Made by a program: the position numbers and the translations under genes. A DNA stretch of 38,745 nucleotides from Gymnopus androsaceus JB14 (Eukaryota; Basidiomycota; Agaricomycetes; Agaricales; Omphalotaceae), in NCBI GenBank assembly GCA_009733575.1, contig ML769809.1, forward strand, positions 10,372-49,116. The letters run 5' to 3'. Every line of letters starts with the position of its first letter. Position 1 is the first letter of the stretch. Below, piece after piece: positions 10,546 through 21,042 of the stretch. The notes beneath the pieces were generated by a model. The model searched no databases. It worked only from the letters and a program-made list of their open reading frames with translations, and was not told where the DNA came from.

Positions 10546-11489
10546 TCCGCATTATCCATATTTGGACTTATTACACCTTTTTGGACCACCCCTTCACCCA
10601 TATTCCATCCGCTCCCACTCATTTCTGGTTGTCGGACCACAATACCACCCGCTTCCTCCTGAATTACGTCAGCGGGTGGCCCGTACACTGTTCCTTGCAC
10701 CTCTGAGGCTTGTACTGTTCCGTACAACACTCATACTACTGTCCAGACCCACCTTATGGCACGGTTACCCCGGGTGGTTGCATTTGGTCTCCACCTACAT
10801 CTAGGTGCGAGACATTCGGGATACGTTGGTCCGAGATCCGTTTCGTGCACCGGGTCTCACAGAAAGTTCAAAATAAAATAAAAAAGGAAAAAAAAAAAAA
10901 GGACAAACCTGCAAGACCAGCAGCACCAGCAACAGGGGAAGCGTTTGAGTTGGGCCCTGAGGACAAGTTAATAAAGTAGAAAAAAAACAATGGAAGGCTA
11001 ACCTGGAGCGCCTGCACCAGTCGTGTCGTTTGAGCTGGGCACTGTGGAAAGCAAGAATGAGTTTGAATGCCAAAACTTACCGATCGCGGGAGTTGTAATG
11101 AGTGCTGCGGTGAGAAGATGGAAAAAATGAATGACAGCATTTGAATGTTGGGAATGAATACTTACGATTGGCTATGGCCATTGTATTAAGGGCTTGAATG
11201 AGTGAAGTCATTGCTTCATAGAAAGCAGGAGGAAGAGTTGTTTGTTGCATAGCAAAGTTTTGATGATGAAGGTTGAGTTTGAGTTGAATTTTAACCCTAA
11301 AATGTTGGGTTAAATTGAAATCTACGTGAGATTGACTGTATAGTATATAGATCCACATGAGATCGCCTGTATAGTCGAGAGGTGTATAGGTGCTTGGTTC
11401 ATAGTCTGACTCACCCTTCACACACACAAAAAATACTAACAAATATCTACAGGCTGTAGGCACTGTAGAGCTACAAAGCCTACGTCGAA

Positions 11490-13067
11490 ATGCCTAAAGA
11501 TAAATCTCAATCAAAAAGCCGCAAAAAGCCCTTGAAGCCTAAAGCTGATCAGACAAAATTGGAGGCTCAGTCCGGCTTGATCATCTCAAGCCGAATTGTG
11601 AAGAGCACCAAACAGGTTGCTTGGTTGAAAATTTGTCTTCCCGATTTTTATAGCCACCAAAGTTGCAATAAGCTTTCGGATTTTTGGCCGTTGATCAAGG
11701 GTCAGTATCTTGAAGCCTTTCCAGTTGAGGGTCAGGATGCAGAGGACCTCGGCCCTGAAGAGGCACACACTGTGGCGGTCCTGGTTAAAAAGCATCAAGA
11801 TGTATGTTATTTTTGCTTTTTGAGCATATGGTCATCGTCCGGATCAGTGATTAACATCCTTGACAGTCTGTTTACTATTGGTTTAATAACACTTCCAACA
11901 CTCAAAGATGGCGCAAAGGCAATGCCCCATCCTTCAACATGACTGTTGACCTTGTGTCCGGCGAAGATGTTGACTTCAGTTTCCTCCTCTACCAATAACC
12001 CTGACAAACACATGAAAAGAAGAATGTACTCACAAAATACAAGAGCTATTTAGAATGGAATACTATGACACATTCCGAGATGAATGTAACGCTGAAATCT
12101 CCGTACTTGCAGCCCAGTGCAAGGACGGAAAAGTATCCAGGGGTGACCACTCAAAATTGTCCATCGAATCGCAAACCAAAAGTGGGACTTAGCTTCACCA
12201 GAAGTCAAGAAACACGTTGAGGACCTACAGGCCGCCAAACACTCCGCCGCTGATGACAAGTCCGACTCTGACAAAGAAGCTGCCAAGTCTGGCGAGGCAG
12301 ACCAGTCAGCAGATGAGCAGCTGGATAACTTTCTTGGAGGGAAAGACTTGGATGCATAAGTTTTTGTTTACTGTCCTCAATGGATCGTTGCTCATTCAAA
12401 TCTGCAGTTTCTTTGTGGCATTACCAGGTATCCTTGGTCAGTTCACTGCGAACTTAGGTAGAAAGATGCCAATGGCTTTGTCTATTCTTGGTGCTGCCCG
12501 AGACCCAAAGACTCAGAAAATTCGTAGTACTGGTTCTCCTACTCCCCCTATTCCCTTGTCTACTCCATTTTTCCGATTCGGAATCTCCTACCGGATCACA
12601 ATCCAATCCTACGCCATCTCCGGAATGCCCTCCGGGTTTGTTTCTTGGGCTGGAGGAATGGAACGCGCATTATACGCATATGCTAGGAATTCTGTTGCCG
12701 AATTGTGCAGCTGGTGAACAAGACACGTTGGATGGAGTGACGAATGAACCGTTTGAGCTGAACAAAACTATTTCAAAGTGGAAGAGGAGTCAGCCCAAGA
12801 AGCAGATTACTCAGGTGTCTCAGGGAGAAGTCAGCGGCATTGGAAAAGAGAACATTCCTCCCTTAGGTGTTGGTGCGATTCAACCACTTCAGACGCCTAA
12901 TGTGGTTACTGGGGGTCAGAGCTCTTGAGAACATGCCCGGAAACTGCTCGGTGGCCCAGAGACGATCAATGAACGCGACCAACATTTGAAAATTGGGAAG
13001 TATAGAGTTGTTGATGATGAGGGGGAAGATTGTGATAATCCCCCCGCCAAACGAGCAAGAGTGATGT
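11490..13067 (+). pseudogene. Hypothetical mushroom-type protein, frameshifted
   Basis: The reading starts at ATG 11490 with a lysine-rich leader (KDKSQSKSRKKPLKPK). It continues with WLKICLPDFYSHQSCNKLSD and, after an intron starting near 11801, the motif YYWFNNTSNTQRWRKG at about 11867. Uncharacterised mushroom proteins with a W(F/Y)NN motif share this layout. The next exon (about 12043) reads in one frame to about 12148, then continues in another (KWDLASPEVKKHVEDLQAAK, 12195 onward). This fits loss of one base near 12149. Further blocks follow at 12408-12540 (FFVALPGILGQFTANLGRKM) and 12600-12927 in shifted frames. A last acidic and basic tail (PPAKRARVM) ends at 13067. Function unknown. 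Confidence 0.5.
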
Positions 13068-13350
13068 AGTATCTCGTTGCTATTCCGAATTTTTGTGCAT
13101 CTGTGTAAATCTATATTTTGTTAGGTTGTTTTCTGGTGCCGCTTTGTAGTTTCTTGTCTCTCGCTCTGGTTTCGCTGTATGTTGTTCCATATTGTATTTC
13201 TTTTTAGTTTTGCCGGCATGTTATTCACTTCATCATGCTGTTATTCACAGTACATATTTTTGCTGCATCTTTTACACTACAATCTACGCTAATTACTGTA
13301 TTGTTGTTTCTTGATAAGTAGTTATATAAAACCCTCTTTCTTGGAGATTC

Positions 13351-13470
13351 GCTGCGCGTAACAAGCGCCCAGATTCGGCGAGAACCAATATACCGATTTT
13401 TTTCGAAGCAGCTGCATCCAACGAGCGCTCAGATTCTACGAGAGCCGGTATACCGATTTTGTTTCAATGG
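13351..13470. repeat. 60-bp tandem pair
   Basis: Units 13351-13410 and 13411-13470 align without gaps. Both contain the series GCTGC, AGCGC, CAGATTC, CGAGA and TATACCGATTTT in the same order. Confidence 0.85.
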
Positions 13471-13972
13471 CAGTATATATACAATATGCATTGTTTCTTG
13501 GTTTTATTTTCCAATAGAGGGAAGGGCACGAGCGGGGAAGGGCAAAGAGCAGGAGGCGGAAGGCGAGTGGGAAGCATATTGTCTAAGCGGTTTCTTTCTT
13601 CCCAATAAGCAGATGGATATGTTTGATATACATTTTTCTAAATTATTGTTTCGTTTTTTTTTTTGTTTTTCAGATAAAAGGAGTGTATGCATATTTTATA
13701 TATTTATAGTAATCCACAATGTAACAGAGTATGTGGATTCGCTAATTTGAGAGGGGCCAGGGAACAGGTAGCGAGCGGGAGGTGGGAAACAAGCGGGAGG
13801 CGGGAAGCGAGCGAGAGGCGGGCAGGCAGGGTACGGAACGGAGAACAGCGGAATAGAACAGACCCGAGGATCATTCTGGACCAGATCATTTCTGGACAAA
13901 ATAAATAAATATTCTTTTTTGCGCTTCTCAAGCATTGGGCCTAAGCCCACTTTTGGACAAGTGAGACCCAAG

Positions 13973-14008
13973 CCCAAATGGGATATACTAAAGGATATCC
14001 CATTTGGG
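13973..14008. repeat. 14-bp inverted repeat with 8-nt loop
   Basis: CCCAAATGGGATAT (13973-13986) is the exact reverse complement of ATATCCCATTTGGG (13995-14008). A transcript would form a stable hairpin. Confidence 0.85.
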
Positions 14009-14146
14009 AAACCGTCTTGTATACAAACGACCTGACCTACAGCTGTAACGATCTTGTTGACATTGCAGTATATTACACTTGTAAGCTTTTTTGTATACAA
14101 ATTTAGTGTCTGGGGCTCAGCAAGCAAGGAACACTGAAAAAGTCTG

Positions 14147-14515
14147 TTCTGTGGAATCCATAGACTGTAAAATATTATACTCTGTTGAATCCATGGAGTA
14201 CAAAATACTGTTCTCTATGGAATCCATAAACTATGAAACAACATAATCTGTGGAATCCATGGACTGCAAAATATTGTAGTTTGTAGAATCCATCATATCA
14301 GCAAAACCTGTATCTTCACTGGAGCAAACCCATTCATATGGGACATCTCTGGAGCAAGGTATGCTGTTCCAGAGACCTCTGGAGATCTCTGGAGAAAATT
14401 GACAGTTTTTTGACAGCTGTCAAGCTCCAGAGATCTCTGGAGACCTCCAGCAAAAATATAAGTTTTGCTGATGATGGAGTACAAAATATTGCAGTTTATG
14501 GAATCCATTGACTAC
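14147..14515. repeat. 33-bp tandem array interrupted by a small element
   Basis: The word GAATCCA recurs at exactly 33-bp steps (at about 14154, 14187, 14220, 14253 and 14286), each followed by a CTRYRAAATA-like stretch. The array resumes after the inverted-repeat element at 14297-14472, with GGAGTACAAAATATT and another GAATCCA near 14501. A diverged copy of the unit appears again near 14950-15000. Confidence 0.8.
14297..14472. mobile_element. Small CATCAG-type inverted-repeat element (MITE)
   Basis: The ends are ATCAGCAAAAC (14297-14307) and GTTTTGCTGAT (14462-14472), exact inverted repeats. The 176-bp interior is full of overlapping palindromes around TCTGGAG and CTCCAGAG, plus TGACAGCTGTCA, which is also seen in the larger relatives at 18.4 and 21.1 kb. 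There is no coding capacity. It lies inside the 33-bp tandem array, so the pre-insertion sequence can be inferred (GAATCCATGGAGT). Confidence 0.75.
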
Positions 14516-15516
14516 AAAACTCTATACCCTGTGGAACCAGGGGGACCAAAGATTTTTTATTATTACACAGGGTCAAAAAAAATTTTTATGGCCTCAAAGA
14601 GTGAACCGACCGACCCTGTGACGTGAAAATTGCCTTACTAGGGTGTCAAAGCTGTATATAATAATGTAAGCATGAAATTTGTTGTCACCATATGTCCCTT
14701 ATAGGTGCCAGGTACCAGTCACCTTCATTCCCATTTACAACCCATACATTCCCCACTGCTCCAATGGCTCATTGAGCTTAAAAAAAAGTAGCAGAAACTG
14801 TGTGAAAAAAATTCAAGCCTTCAGAAGCCTAGTATTTCAACCGAACCTCACTTACTAATGGTTCGGTAAATTTTTTTTTAGTGGTCTCAGAGGGTGAACC
14901 GACTGACCACTGGAGTGTACTGGTCCGTAATCCCGGTTCCCCTTGCTGTGGAATCTATGAACTAGGAAATACTGTAGTCTGTGAAATCTGTGGACTACAA
15001 AATGAGTATAGTATTTTGGAGCCTCCTGTTGCACCATCATCTCCTCCTGGTGATGCTACTTCAGTTGCTCCTCCTATTGCCCCATTTCCTCCTTGTGCTC
15101 CTACTTCAGCAAGTCCAATCACTGTTGATCCAGTTGGTGTTCCTTGAGCACCACCCAGTCCTTCTGCAGCCAAGGCTTATCAATCACATCCTGTTTGCAC
15201 TGGAGTTCAACCCTCATTGTTATGAACAGGGACCATGTTTGCACAGGAATCAAAGGGGAATAACAAGAGTTGATCCAACAAGGTAAAATGACAGAGTACA
15301 ATGATATTTAAGTAGTGAGTAAAGGGTCTAAATAAAGGAGTAATTGTAAGTAAGTAAATCCAAACTGAAGGTTAATCTGAGAACTGAATTGAGACCTAGC
15401 ATGTAGGATAATTCTTTTTAACAACCCTGTTGGAGGGGTTATTAGCAGGGAACAACCCTCAAGGCTCCAGGCATCACACCGGAGGCCCAACAGGTCACAC
15501 TAAAGCCTCAAGGTAT
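14516..15516. other. Gene-poor stretch with a local duplicated block
   Basis: A block near 14575-14625 (poly-T, then GAGTGAACCGACCGACC) is repeated in diverged form at 14870-14915 (poly-T, then GGGTGAACCGACTGACC). 14960-15147 reads as a proline-rich frame (PPVAPSSPPGDATSVAPP) on the plus strand and as a glycine/alanine-rich frame on the minus strand. It could be a relic of a gag-like or linker region, but I cannot assign it. Nothing is recognisable from 15150 to 15516. Confidence 0.4.
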
Positions 15517-15529
15517 ACTATTTCTATCT
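15517..15529 (+). repeat. LINE target-site duplication, left copy
   Basis: The 13-bp word ACTATTTCTATCT here is repeated exactly at 17227-17239, directly after the poly-A tail of the LINE copy. Confidence 0.9.
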
Positions 15530-16851
15530 GGTCGCTCTAATGGTCACTGGAGCTCTTCCTTCGACCCTGACCGACCTATTGGACATCCACGCAGACCTCC
15601 TACCCATGCCTCTGGCTATCGACATGGTCCGCCAGAGAGCAGCAGTCCGAATTGCTGCTCTCCCAACCACCCACCCACTCACCCGGCATGCTCAAGACGC
15701 ATCAAACAGAAAGTTCATCAAATCACACTTCTCACCGCTACACGACCTGATGAACACATTTGCTCTTAACCCGAAGAAGATGGAGAAGAGGCAGGCTGTA
15801 AGGAAACATGCAGGATGGGAGTCGAAGGTAATAATTCGGTCTTGGGAAGGCAGAGAAGATGCGCTGAAGCAGATTGAGGAGGACAAAAGGGGAGTACCAG
15901 TTGTTCACAGATGGCTCGGGAATCGAGGGCATGGTAGGGAGTTCAGCGGTGCTATACAAGGATGGGGAGAGGGTATTGTCATTACGGATGCAGATTGGGA
16001 AGGAAACTGAGCACAAGGTGTTTGAGGGAGAATTGGTGGGACCTACTTTGGGATTGGAGCTCCTACGGAAGGAGCAGAGCATCTCGACAGTCTCCCTCTG
16101 GATCGACAACACAGCTGCAATCTTGGCGACAAACTCTGCGGTGTCAGGACCAGCTCACTATCTGATAGATCACTTCCACGCACTACTTTCACAAGTCAAA
16201 CATCGTCATCCGGATCTGGAGATCACTGCTGGCTGGGTTCCTGGACATGAAGGAGTCAGAGGAAATGAGGCAGCGGATGAGGAAGCCAAGGAAGCAGCCT
16301 TAAGCGGGTCGAGCCCGACTCGGCTGCTGCCCCATACTCTCCGAAAATCCCTTCCGAAGAGCTGTTCAGCAACCCGGAAGACGTTTGCAAAGTCCCTCAA
16401 CAAGATCCGAGATGACATGTTCCGGGAGTCCCCCAGATTTTCCAGATTCCAGAAAGCGGTGAAAGGAGATGCAACAGCGACAGCTCGGAAGTTCAGAAAG
16501 CTTACCAAGGGCCTCAGAAAACCACACACCAGCATCCTGGTCCACCTCCACACAGGCCATTGCTACCTATATTCACACCTTAATCGCATTGGAAAGGTTG
16601 ACACACCACTCTGTCCAGCCTGCAAACGAGAGCCAGAGACGGTTCACCACTATCTAATACAATGTCCTGCACATCGCAGAGCTCGAGCCCGACTGAGAGT
16701 GGAGGTTGGTTCAAAGAATATGTTCCCGGAGAAGCTGCTGAACGACAGGGGGAAGTTGAAAGCTCTCTTCCAATATATCAACGACACGGGTCGCTTCAGA
16801 AACACGTTTGGAGTACTACCCGAAATGGAAACCGAGGAGGAGGAGAAGTAG
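15530..16851 (+). pseudogene. LINE ORF2 C-terminus: RNase H and zinc knuckle, frameshifted
   Basis: The frame is open from the insertion edge with the conserved post-RT segment (LMVTGALPSTLTDLLDIHAD). It then shifts by one base in the GGGG run at about 15889-15892, where RGVPV should become RGEYQLFTDGSG. From there the RNase H domain is complete. Counting from 15874, the catalytic acids are D13 in TDGSG, E51 in VFEGE, D78 in WIDNTA and D135 in AADEEA, with the GWVPGHEGVRGNEAAD motif. It ends with a CCHC-type knuckle (CPACKREPETVHHYLIQC) and an acidic tail to TAG at 16851. The protein would nick and copy DNA at the target together with an upstream RT that is absent here. Confidence 0.9.
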
Positions 16852-16874
16852 TGATGATGGGAGTAGCGATGATG

Positions 16875-16960
16875 GGATCCTTTCATTTTTCTTTTCCATT
16901 TTTTTTTTTCTTTTTCTTTCTCTTTTCTCTCTCTTCTCTCTTGAATCTTTTCCACTTTCT
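16875..16960 (+). repeat. Polypyrimidine tract in LINE 3' UTR
   Basis: About 85 bases of almost pure C/T, running from a T-rich to a TCTCTC-type composition. It lies just after the ORF2 stop. Confidence 0.85.
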
Positions 16961-17226
16961 CTATCACTCACTACTTACTATACACACCAGCTAATAATGC
17001 TTGCTCCTGTTGGAGCAGCGCACCCCATGGCGACTTCTTTGCTGCGAGACACTCTAGTCTCAATGCTTCATGACACAGTACTACTATTTTGCCCCAGATA
17101 TATTATATACGTACCAGCTTTTACATCACATACATACATGCAGTAGTGTAGTGCCTACCATATCCCTCGGGTCGGGACAACAGGCAATAAACAAGGATAC
17201 AAAAAAAAAAAAAGAAAAAAAAAAAA

Positions 17227-18260
17227 ACTATTTCTATCTCGTGTAGCACAGACGTAGATCATCAATACATAAAAAATGTTGCAATGGTCCGAGTCCCCAT
17301 CCCTGTCGTTCTCTCCAACATACCCTCACTCAAGACATCCATGGTCACTGCCTCCACCACGATGACCATGGCAGCTATGCCTTGCAATATGGGGACAGGA
17401 TAACGGATGCATAATGATTGCAAGTTGATGAGAAGAAATGAGAAGGAAGGTGTGAATGAAGGAATGTGATGTTTAGTTAGCAGTGTATGAAGCCAAAATG
17501 GAACAAGACACACAATAATCATGACCAGTCTCCCATAAAGGAACAAACCCTGGTTCCTGCAGCTGCAGCCACTGCTGTTGAGACTAAATCTCCATTGTCT
17601 ATCAAGTTCCCATGTTCGCGGGAGTCAGATTTATGCTAGAGTTGAATGTTGAAGCTGGAGATCCAAGTCTTGGTCATTAGTGCACATTGGATATTGATTT
17701 CGTAGTGGTAGTGATTTGTTTGTCTAAAACAAGTGCCACCAGGGGAAGAAAAAAATGAGGTCAAAGAACGACGAAAGAACGATGAAAGTGAGCCCTAAGC
17801 CCAACAAGCACTTCCAGCGAAAGCTCGGTGTGACAGCAATCACATGATCTTTCGGTGGGTTGTCAGGTGCCAATGGGGTTGTTGAAAAGAATTATCCTAG
17901 CATGTATGCATAAATAAGATATTCATAAAGGCTATGTGAGACTCCGAGACTGGTATATGCAAGCAGAGCAGACAGGAATGAGTGAGAAAGGCAAGGTCAA
18001 GGATGAAATCCTTACACTCAGCAGCAGCTAGCTCCAGAGCATTCATCAACTCCCATCCTGTTGTAGCAACAGTTAGATGCCTATCAGAGGATGGAGATAG
18101 TCTCTGGAGCATCCACAAAATCACAGCATTCTTCTAAGGAGACTGAGTTGGTGAAGAAGCAAGTTGCATCATGTCAGAGGAGTGATAGAAGTTGGGGATG
18201 TCAGGAAGGAATGTACCTACAATTCTGTTCAAAATCACTATTTCTGCCCATAATCATTCA
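17227..18260. other. Gene-free stretch
   Basis: Apart from the LINE target duplication at its left edge I see no gene, RNA or repeat I can support. A 94-residue minus-strand frame at 17262-17546 is hydrophobic, but it has no family resemblance and no flanking splice sites that extend it. Confidence 0.45.
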
Positions 18261-18401
18261 CATCAGCAAAAATGGGTTAAACCTACAATAACCTACATCA
18301 GCAAAACCTGGCTGGAGGTCATAGCAACTCATAGCATATCATAGCAGTCATAGTGCTCCACAGAACTATGGAGTGCTATGAGCTCCTATGAGTTCCTATG
18401 A

Positions 18402-18542
18402 ACTCCTGTGGGATCGCCACAACTTTGAGCGAGCTGTCATCTGCCATCAATGTTTGACAGCTGTCATTTTCTCCTGTGAACACTATATACAGTAAGTAAG
18501 AATCAATGCATCAGCAAAAGGTCACATCACTTTACAGCTTTC
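18402..18542. repeat. Element-junction segment, first copy
   Basis: This 141-bp segment spans the boundary between the outer element and the nested element and includes the nested left terminus. A second copy lies at 21043-21185 (143 bp), differing mainly by two single-C insertions. Confidence 0.85.
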
Positions 18543-20513
18543 AAAGTGCCCCTCAAGCACACCACAAGCATTGCTTTCAAAGCAGATGCGCTTTGAATGC
18601 CAGGTCCATTTGCTTCAAAAGCATCACCCAAGCCCTGAAGCACCTCTCAAGCAACATGTCAAGCACTGACAGAGGCAGGGTCTCAAAGCAAATCTTAAAG
18701 CACAGAATGAAAGCAGCACAGTAAGGATCATTTGGGTACTACTACGTACAATTATGAATATGTACAATAGTGAAAGTTCTGAATATGATCAGGTATCAGG
18801 AATAACAAAGTCTAAAGCCCCAGAAGCTCCCACAGACCCTTGCCCAAATTAGCATAAATTAGGACTCAGATTTGACGGAATCCTTGGCCGTTTTTAGTAT
18901 AAAGGAGACCTCAAAGCTCAAAGCCTTGCCCATTATATTGTAAATTAGGCCCCTGGAAGAGAATTTTAGAGGTAAGCGTACCTCATGGCTAGAAATCACG
19001 GCAAGAAATACAAAAAAAGGACCATTCAAGACTCCAGTGCACCAAAAACTGTTCAGAACCCCCAGAAAAACCATGCGGCAGCGTGCACCAAAAAATTGAA
19101 GATTTTTGGCGTATTATACATCATGATCCTTGTCCGAATTAGCATAAATTAGGCTGAAATGCTAGCGTAAATGAGGCCCACCTGGCCAGGCGGGGTCTGG
19201 GGTGCTTGTGAGGGCCTGAAATACATCAGAATGATTTGGTATTCAGCACTCACAAAGTAAACGGCTGCCGCTGGCACTGTGCACTGGTTACTGAAGGACT
19301 TGAGCAGGAGTAACGGCAGAAGCCATCATCTCAGCTGTGACGATAGCAAAGGCTTCACTCAGCCACTATTCAAGCAAGGTTCTCTTGATTTACATTGCAT
19401 TTTGCATTGACAGTGAAGGCTGAGATAGTATGCATCATTGCTGGACAGGCTTCAGTGGTCTTGTAAAGGGAATTTGCCCAGGCACTACCTTCGGTGTCAC
19501 TGCCCCAGTTTGTCTTGGACAATTTGCCTTTGCTGTCGAGTGGAGCTGAAGGACACCACCAGTTTGAAAATACTTGAATGCTTAGTGACACTTATATACA
19601 GTAGCCGGGTTTTCAGCCTTCATTAATAAATAAAAATGTGGATTACGCACTGCCATTATGCTCAAGAGGAGCACACCCCTTGGACAACCCTCTTCAGTCA
19701 ACATGACTTTGGCAATGGAAGTGCTCTTGCATGAAGATACAATGTGCTTGCCGAGCATGAAAAGAATTAGGCAAACATTGTGCATGTTGGTGCCTCAACC
19801 ACTGTATATTTTTAAATGTGAGTGCAACGTTGACATGAGAGAATGCACAATGTACTCACTTCCCTTTTTTCTTTCTAGCAGGTGGTACTCTTCAAGACAC
19901 AAGATGAATGTGAAAGATCAGTACATTAGTGAAACTCGGTGGAAAAAATCTGACCAGCGGTCACTTACTTTTTGGGAACAAGCTGAGCTGCCTCTGGGAT
20001 TGCCTTTGCTGCTCGTCGCTCGACAAAGAGCGCCCACCATAGTATTTTATGAATGTGGTGGATGGGAGTTAAAAGATGAACGGGGCTGCAATTTTTGGCG
20101 TGGGACTTCGACTTCGACAGTTGACTCGATGACTTGACACTCAGGGCTTGTTCAGCTTATGACACTCTCCTTTCATACCAATACAAGAGACAGCGGTGAG
20201 GCACTGCAGATACTTTGTTACAAACCACATGAACTCAGCACACCCATTGCATCAGCCGCAGTCTGCAGACAGGAAATTCAATGCCCGATTCCTTTTACAT
20301 TAACAAATTTGCTGACCATCATGCACACGGAATAGCATTCTAGTTTAGTATAGTAGCAGTAGAGGTTTTAGTACAAAATATAATGGCGCATCAATACACT
20401 GATCTGCTTGACACAAGCTTTGAAATGTGCTTCCAACTTTGGCTTTGGGGCTTTGAAAAGCACGGCTTTCAAAGCACCTCTCAAGCTCAAAGCAACTTGA
20501 CATTTTGCTGATG
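18509..20513. mobile_element. Nested 2-kb CATCAG-type element
   Basis: The ends are CATCAGCAAAAGG (18509) and TTTTGCTGATG (20503-20513). The first and last roughly 100 bp are long imperfect inverted repeats built on CTTTCAAAGC and CTCAAGC words, quite unlike the CATAGC words of its host element. It is flanked by TG on both sides (AATG before, TGCA after), a possible 2-bp duplication. The interior contains repeated AATTAGCATAAATTAGG words (about 18847 and 19135). One open frame of 159 codons at 19658-20137 matches no family I know. I find no transposase motif, so it is either non-autonomous or its protein is unrecognised. Confidence 0.65.
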
Positions 20514-21042
20514 TGCACTGTCGCAGCTTCAACAAGTTCTGTTTTTTTCTTCCAAGTCAGCAATCCTGAGCCACTTTAGTTTGGACATCACAGTAAGTAG
20601 TCTCATTCAAGCCTTCAATGTCTGTTTGATGTCTTGCCGGCAGCATGAGCGCCATTACTTCTGATTTTACAGATAGTTATATTAGTTTCAGAATTGTTCT
20701 ACTAGTTTTGCTACTATCGTATTAATTGTCCTACTGTACTACTAATGACCACAATAATATGATATGATTCCATGATTATTTTCATCCTCGAGAGCCAACA
20801 AAACAATTCAAAATACTAATATATTTTGAATTGAATAGAGCCTGACAGATGGTGTTCCCGTGAAATCCATAGCAATCCATAGCAATCCATAGCACTCCAT
20901 AGTTCTGGACAGAGGGCTACCTTGCTATGGGTGCTATGGGTGCTATGAGTGCTGTACAGAACTGTCCAGTTCTGTACAGTACACCCAGGTTTTGCTGATG
21001 ATAATTCCTGTTGCTTGCAGGGCTGCCGCTTCATAATTCTTG

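Larger units (their letters stand above)
9745..10861 (+). mobile_element. Solo LTR of an LTR retrotransposon
   Basis: The 1117-bp unit begins TGTCAGG and ends TCTCACA, so it has the TG...CA ends of an LTR. It is flanked on both sides by the 5-bp direct repeat GAAAG (9740-9744 and 10862-10866), the usual target-site duplication. A TATA-like box, TATATAAG, lies at about 10021-10028, and the transcript would run in the plus direction. No reverse transcriptase, primer site or second LTR is present, so it is the product of LTR-LTR recombination. It lies antisense in intron 4 of the 9.1-11.25 kb gene. It also contains a 30-bp tandem duplication and a 20-bp minisatellite. Confidence 0.85.
9145..11250 (-). 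pseudogene. RNase H1 N-terminal-like domain protein, eight exons, one TGA
   Basis: Exons on the minus strand are 11250-11166, 11104-11081, 11041-11003, 10956-10909, 9717-9580, 9527-9489, 9426-9303 and 9247-9145. They sum to 600 nt, exactly 200 codons, with every intron GT-AG and every phase kept. The N-terminal 150 residues are low-complexity, rich in P, T, S, G and A. The C-terminus matches the RNase H1 N-terminal (caulimovirus viroplasmin-like) fold: WYAITKG, then RVGVYSSW, then GCRAAYRKFGSRDEAESYF. This small domain binds RNA/DNA hybrid or dsRNA in RNase H1; no catalytic RNase H domain follows here. One in-frame TGA (9328-9326, codon 158) breaks the domain after WYAITKG. The fifth exon is reached across a 1191-nt intron that holds a solo LTR; without it the intron would be 69 nt. 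Confidence 0.75.
13068..14146. other. Gene-free stretch with repeats
   Basis: No coding signal. It contains a 60-bp tandem pair (13351-13470), two G-rich blocks around 13520-13570 and 13750-13850 built from words like GCGGGAGGCGGGAA, and a strong inverted repeat at 13973-14008. The G-rich blocks could form G-quadruplexes, but I cannot test that. Confidence 0.6.
15530..17226 (+). mobile_element. 5'-truncated LINE (non-LTR retrotransposon)
   Basis: A 1697-bp insertion bounded by a 13-bp target-site duplication (15517-15529 and 17227-17239) and ending in an A-rich tail at about 17202-17226. It contains only the C-terminal part of the LINE ORF2 (end of the RT-linked region, RNase H, zinc knuckle), then about 350 bp of 3' UTR with a long polypyrimidine tract at 16875-16960. 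Loss of the 5' end is typical of incomplete target-primed reverse transcription. The intact duplication and tail suggest a fairly recent insertion. Confidence 0.92.
18296..21000. mobile_element. Outer CATCAG-type element, carrying a nested copy
   Basis: The left end is CATCAGCAAAACC (18296) and the right end is TTTTGCTGATG (20990-21000). Beyond the termini, about 100 bp of left and right sequence are imperfect inverted repeats made of CATAGCA / CCTATGAG words. Subtracting the nested element (18509-20513, 2005 bp) leaves 700 bp. The right part (20540-20990) aligns with 21390-21840 of the third copy, for example CTTTAGTTTGGA followed by GTAAGT, and CAATAATATGATATGATT. There is no coding capacity, so it is a non-autonomous DNA-transposon-like element. 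A further bare left terminus, CATCAGCAAAAA, lies at 18261-18272. Confidence 0.7.

Noticed and set aside
10287..10804. Three long overlapping plus-strand frames (up to 139 codons)
   Set aside because: They run through the 20-bp minisatellite of the solo LTR. The period is not a multiple of 3, so all frames stay open by composition.
14955..15173. Glycine/alanine-rich minus-strand protein
   Set aside because: Both strands are open because of a biased repeat. There is no start context, splice support or family match.
16650..17146. Frames over the LINE 3' end (both strands)
   Set aside because: They are open because of the polypyrimidine tract. The RNase H frame explains the coding part.
19658..20137. 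159-codon frame in the nested 2-kb element as a transposase
   Set aside because: No DDE, zinc-finger or other transposase motif is visible and no exons extend it. It is kept only as an unrecognised open frame.
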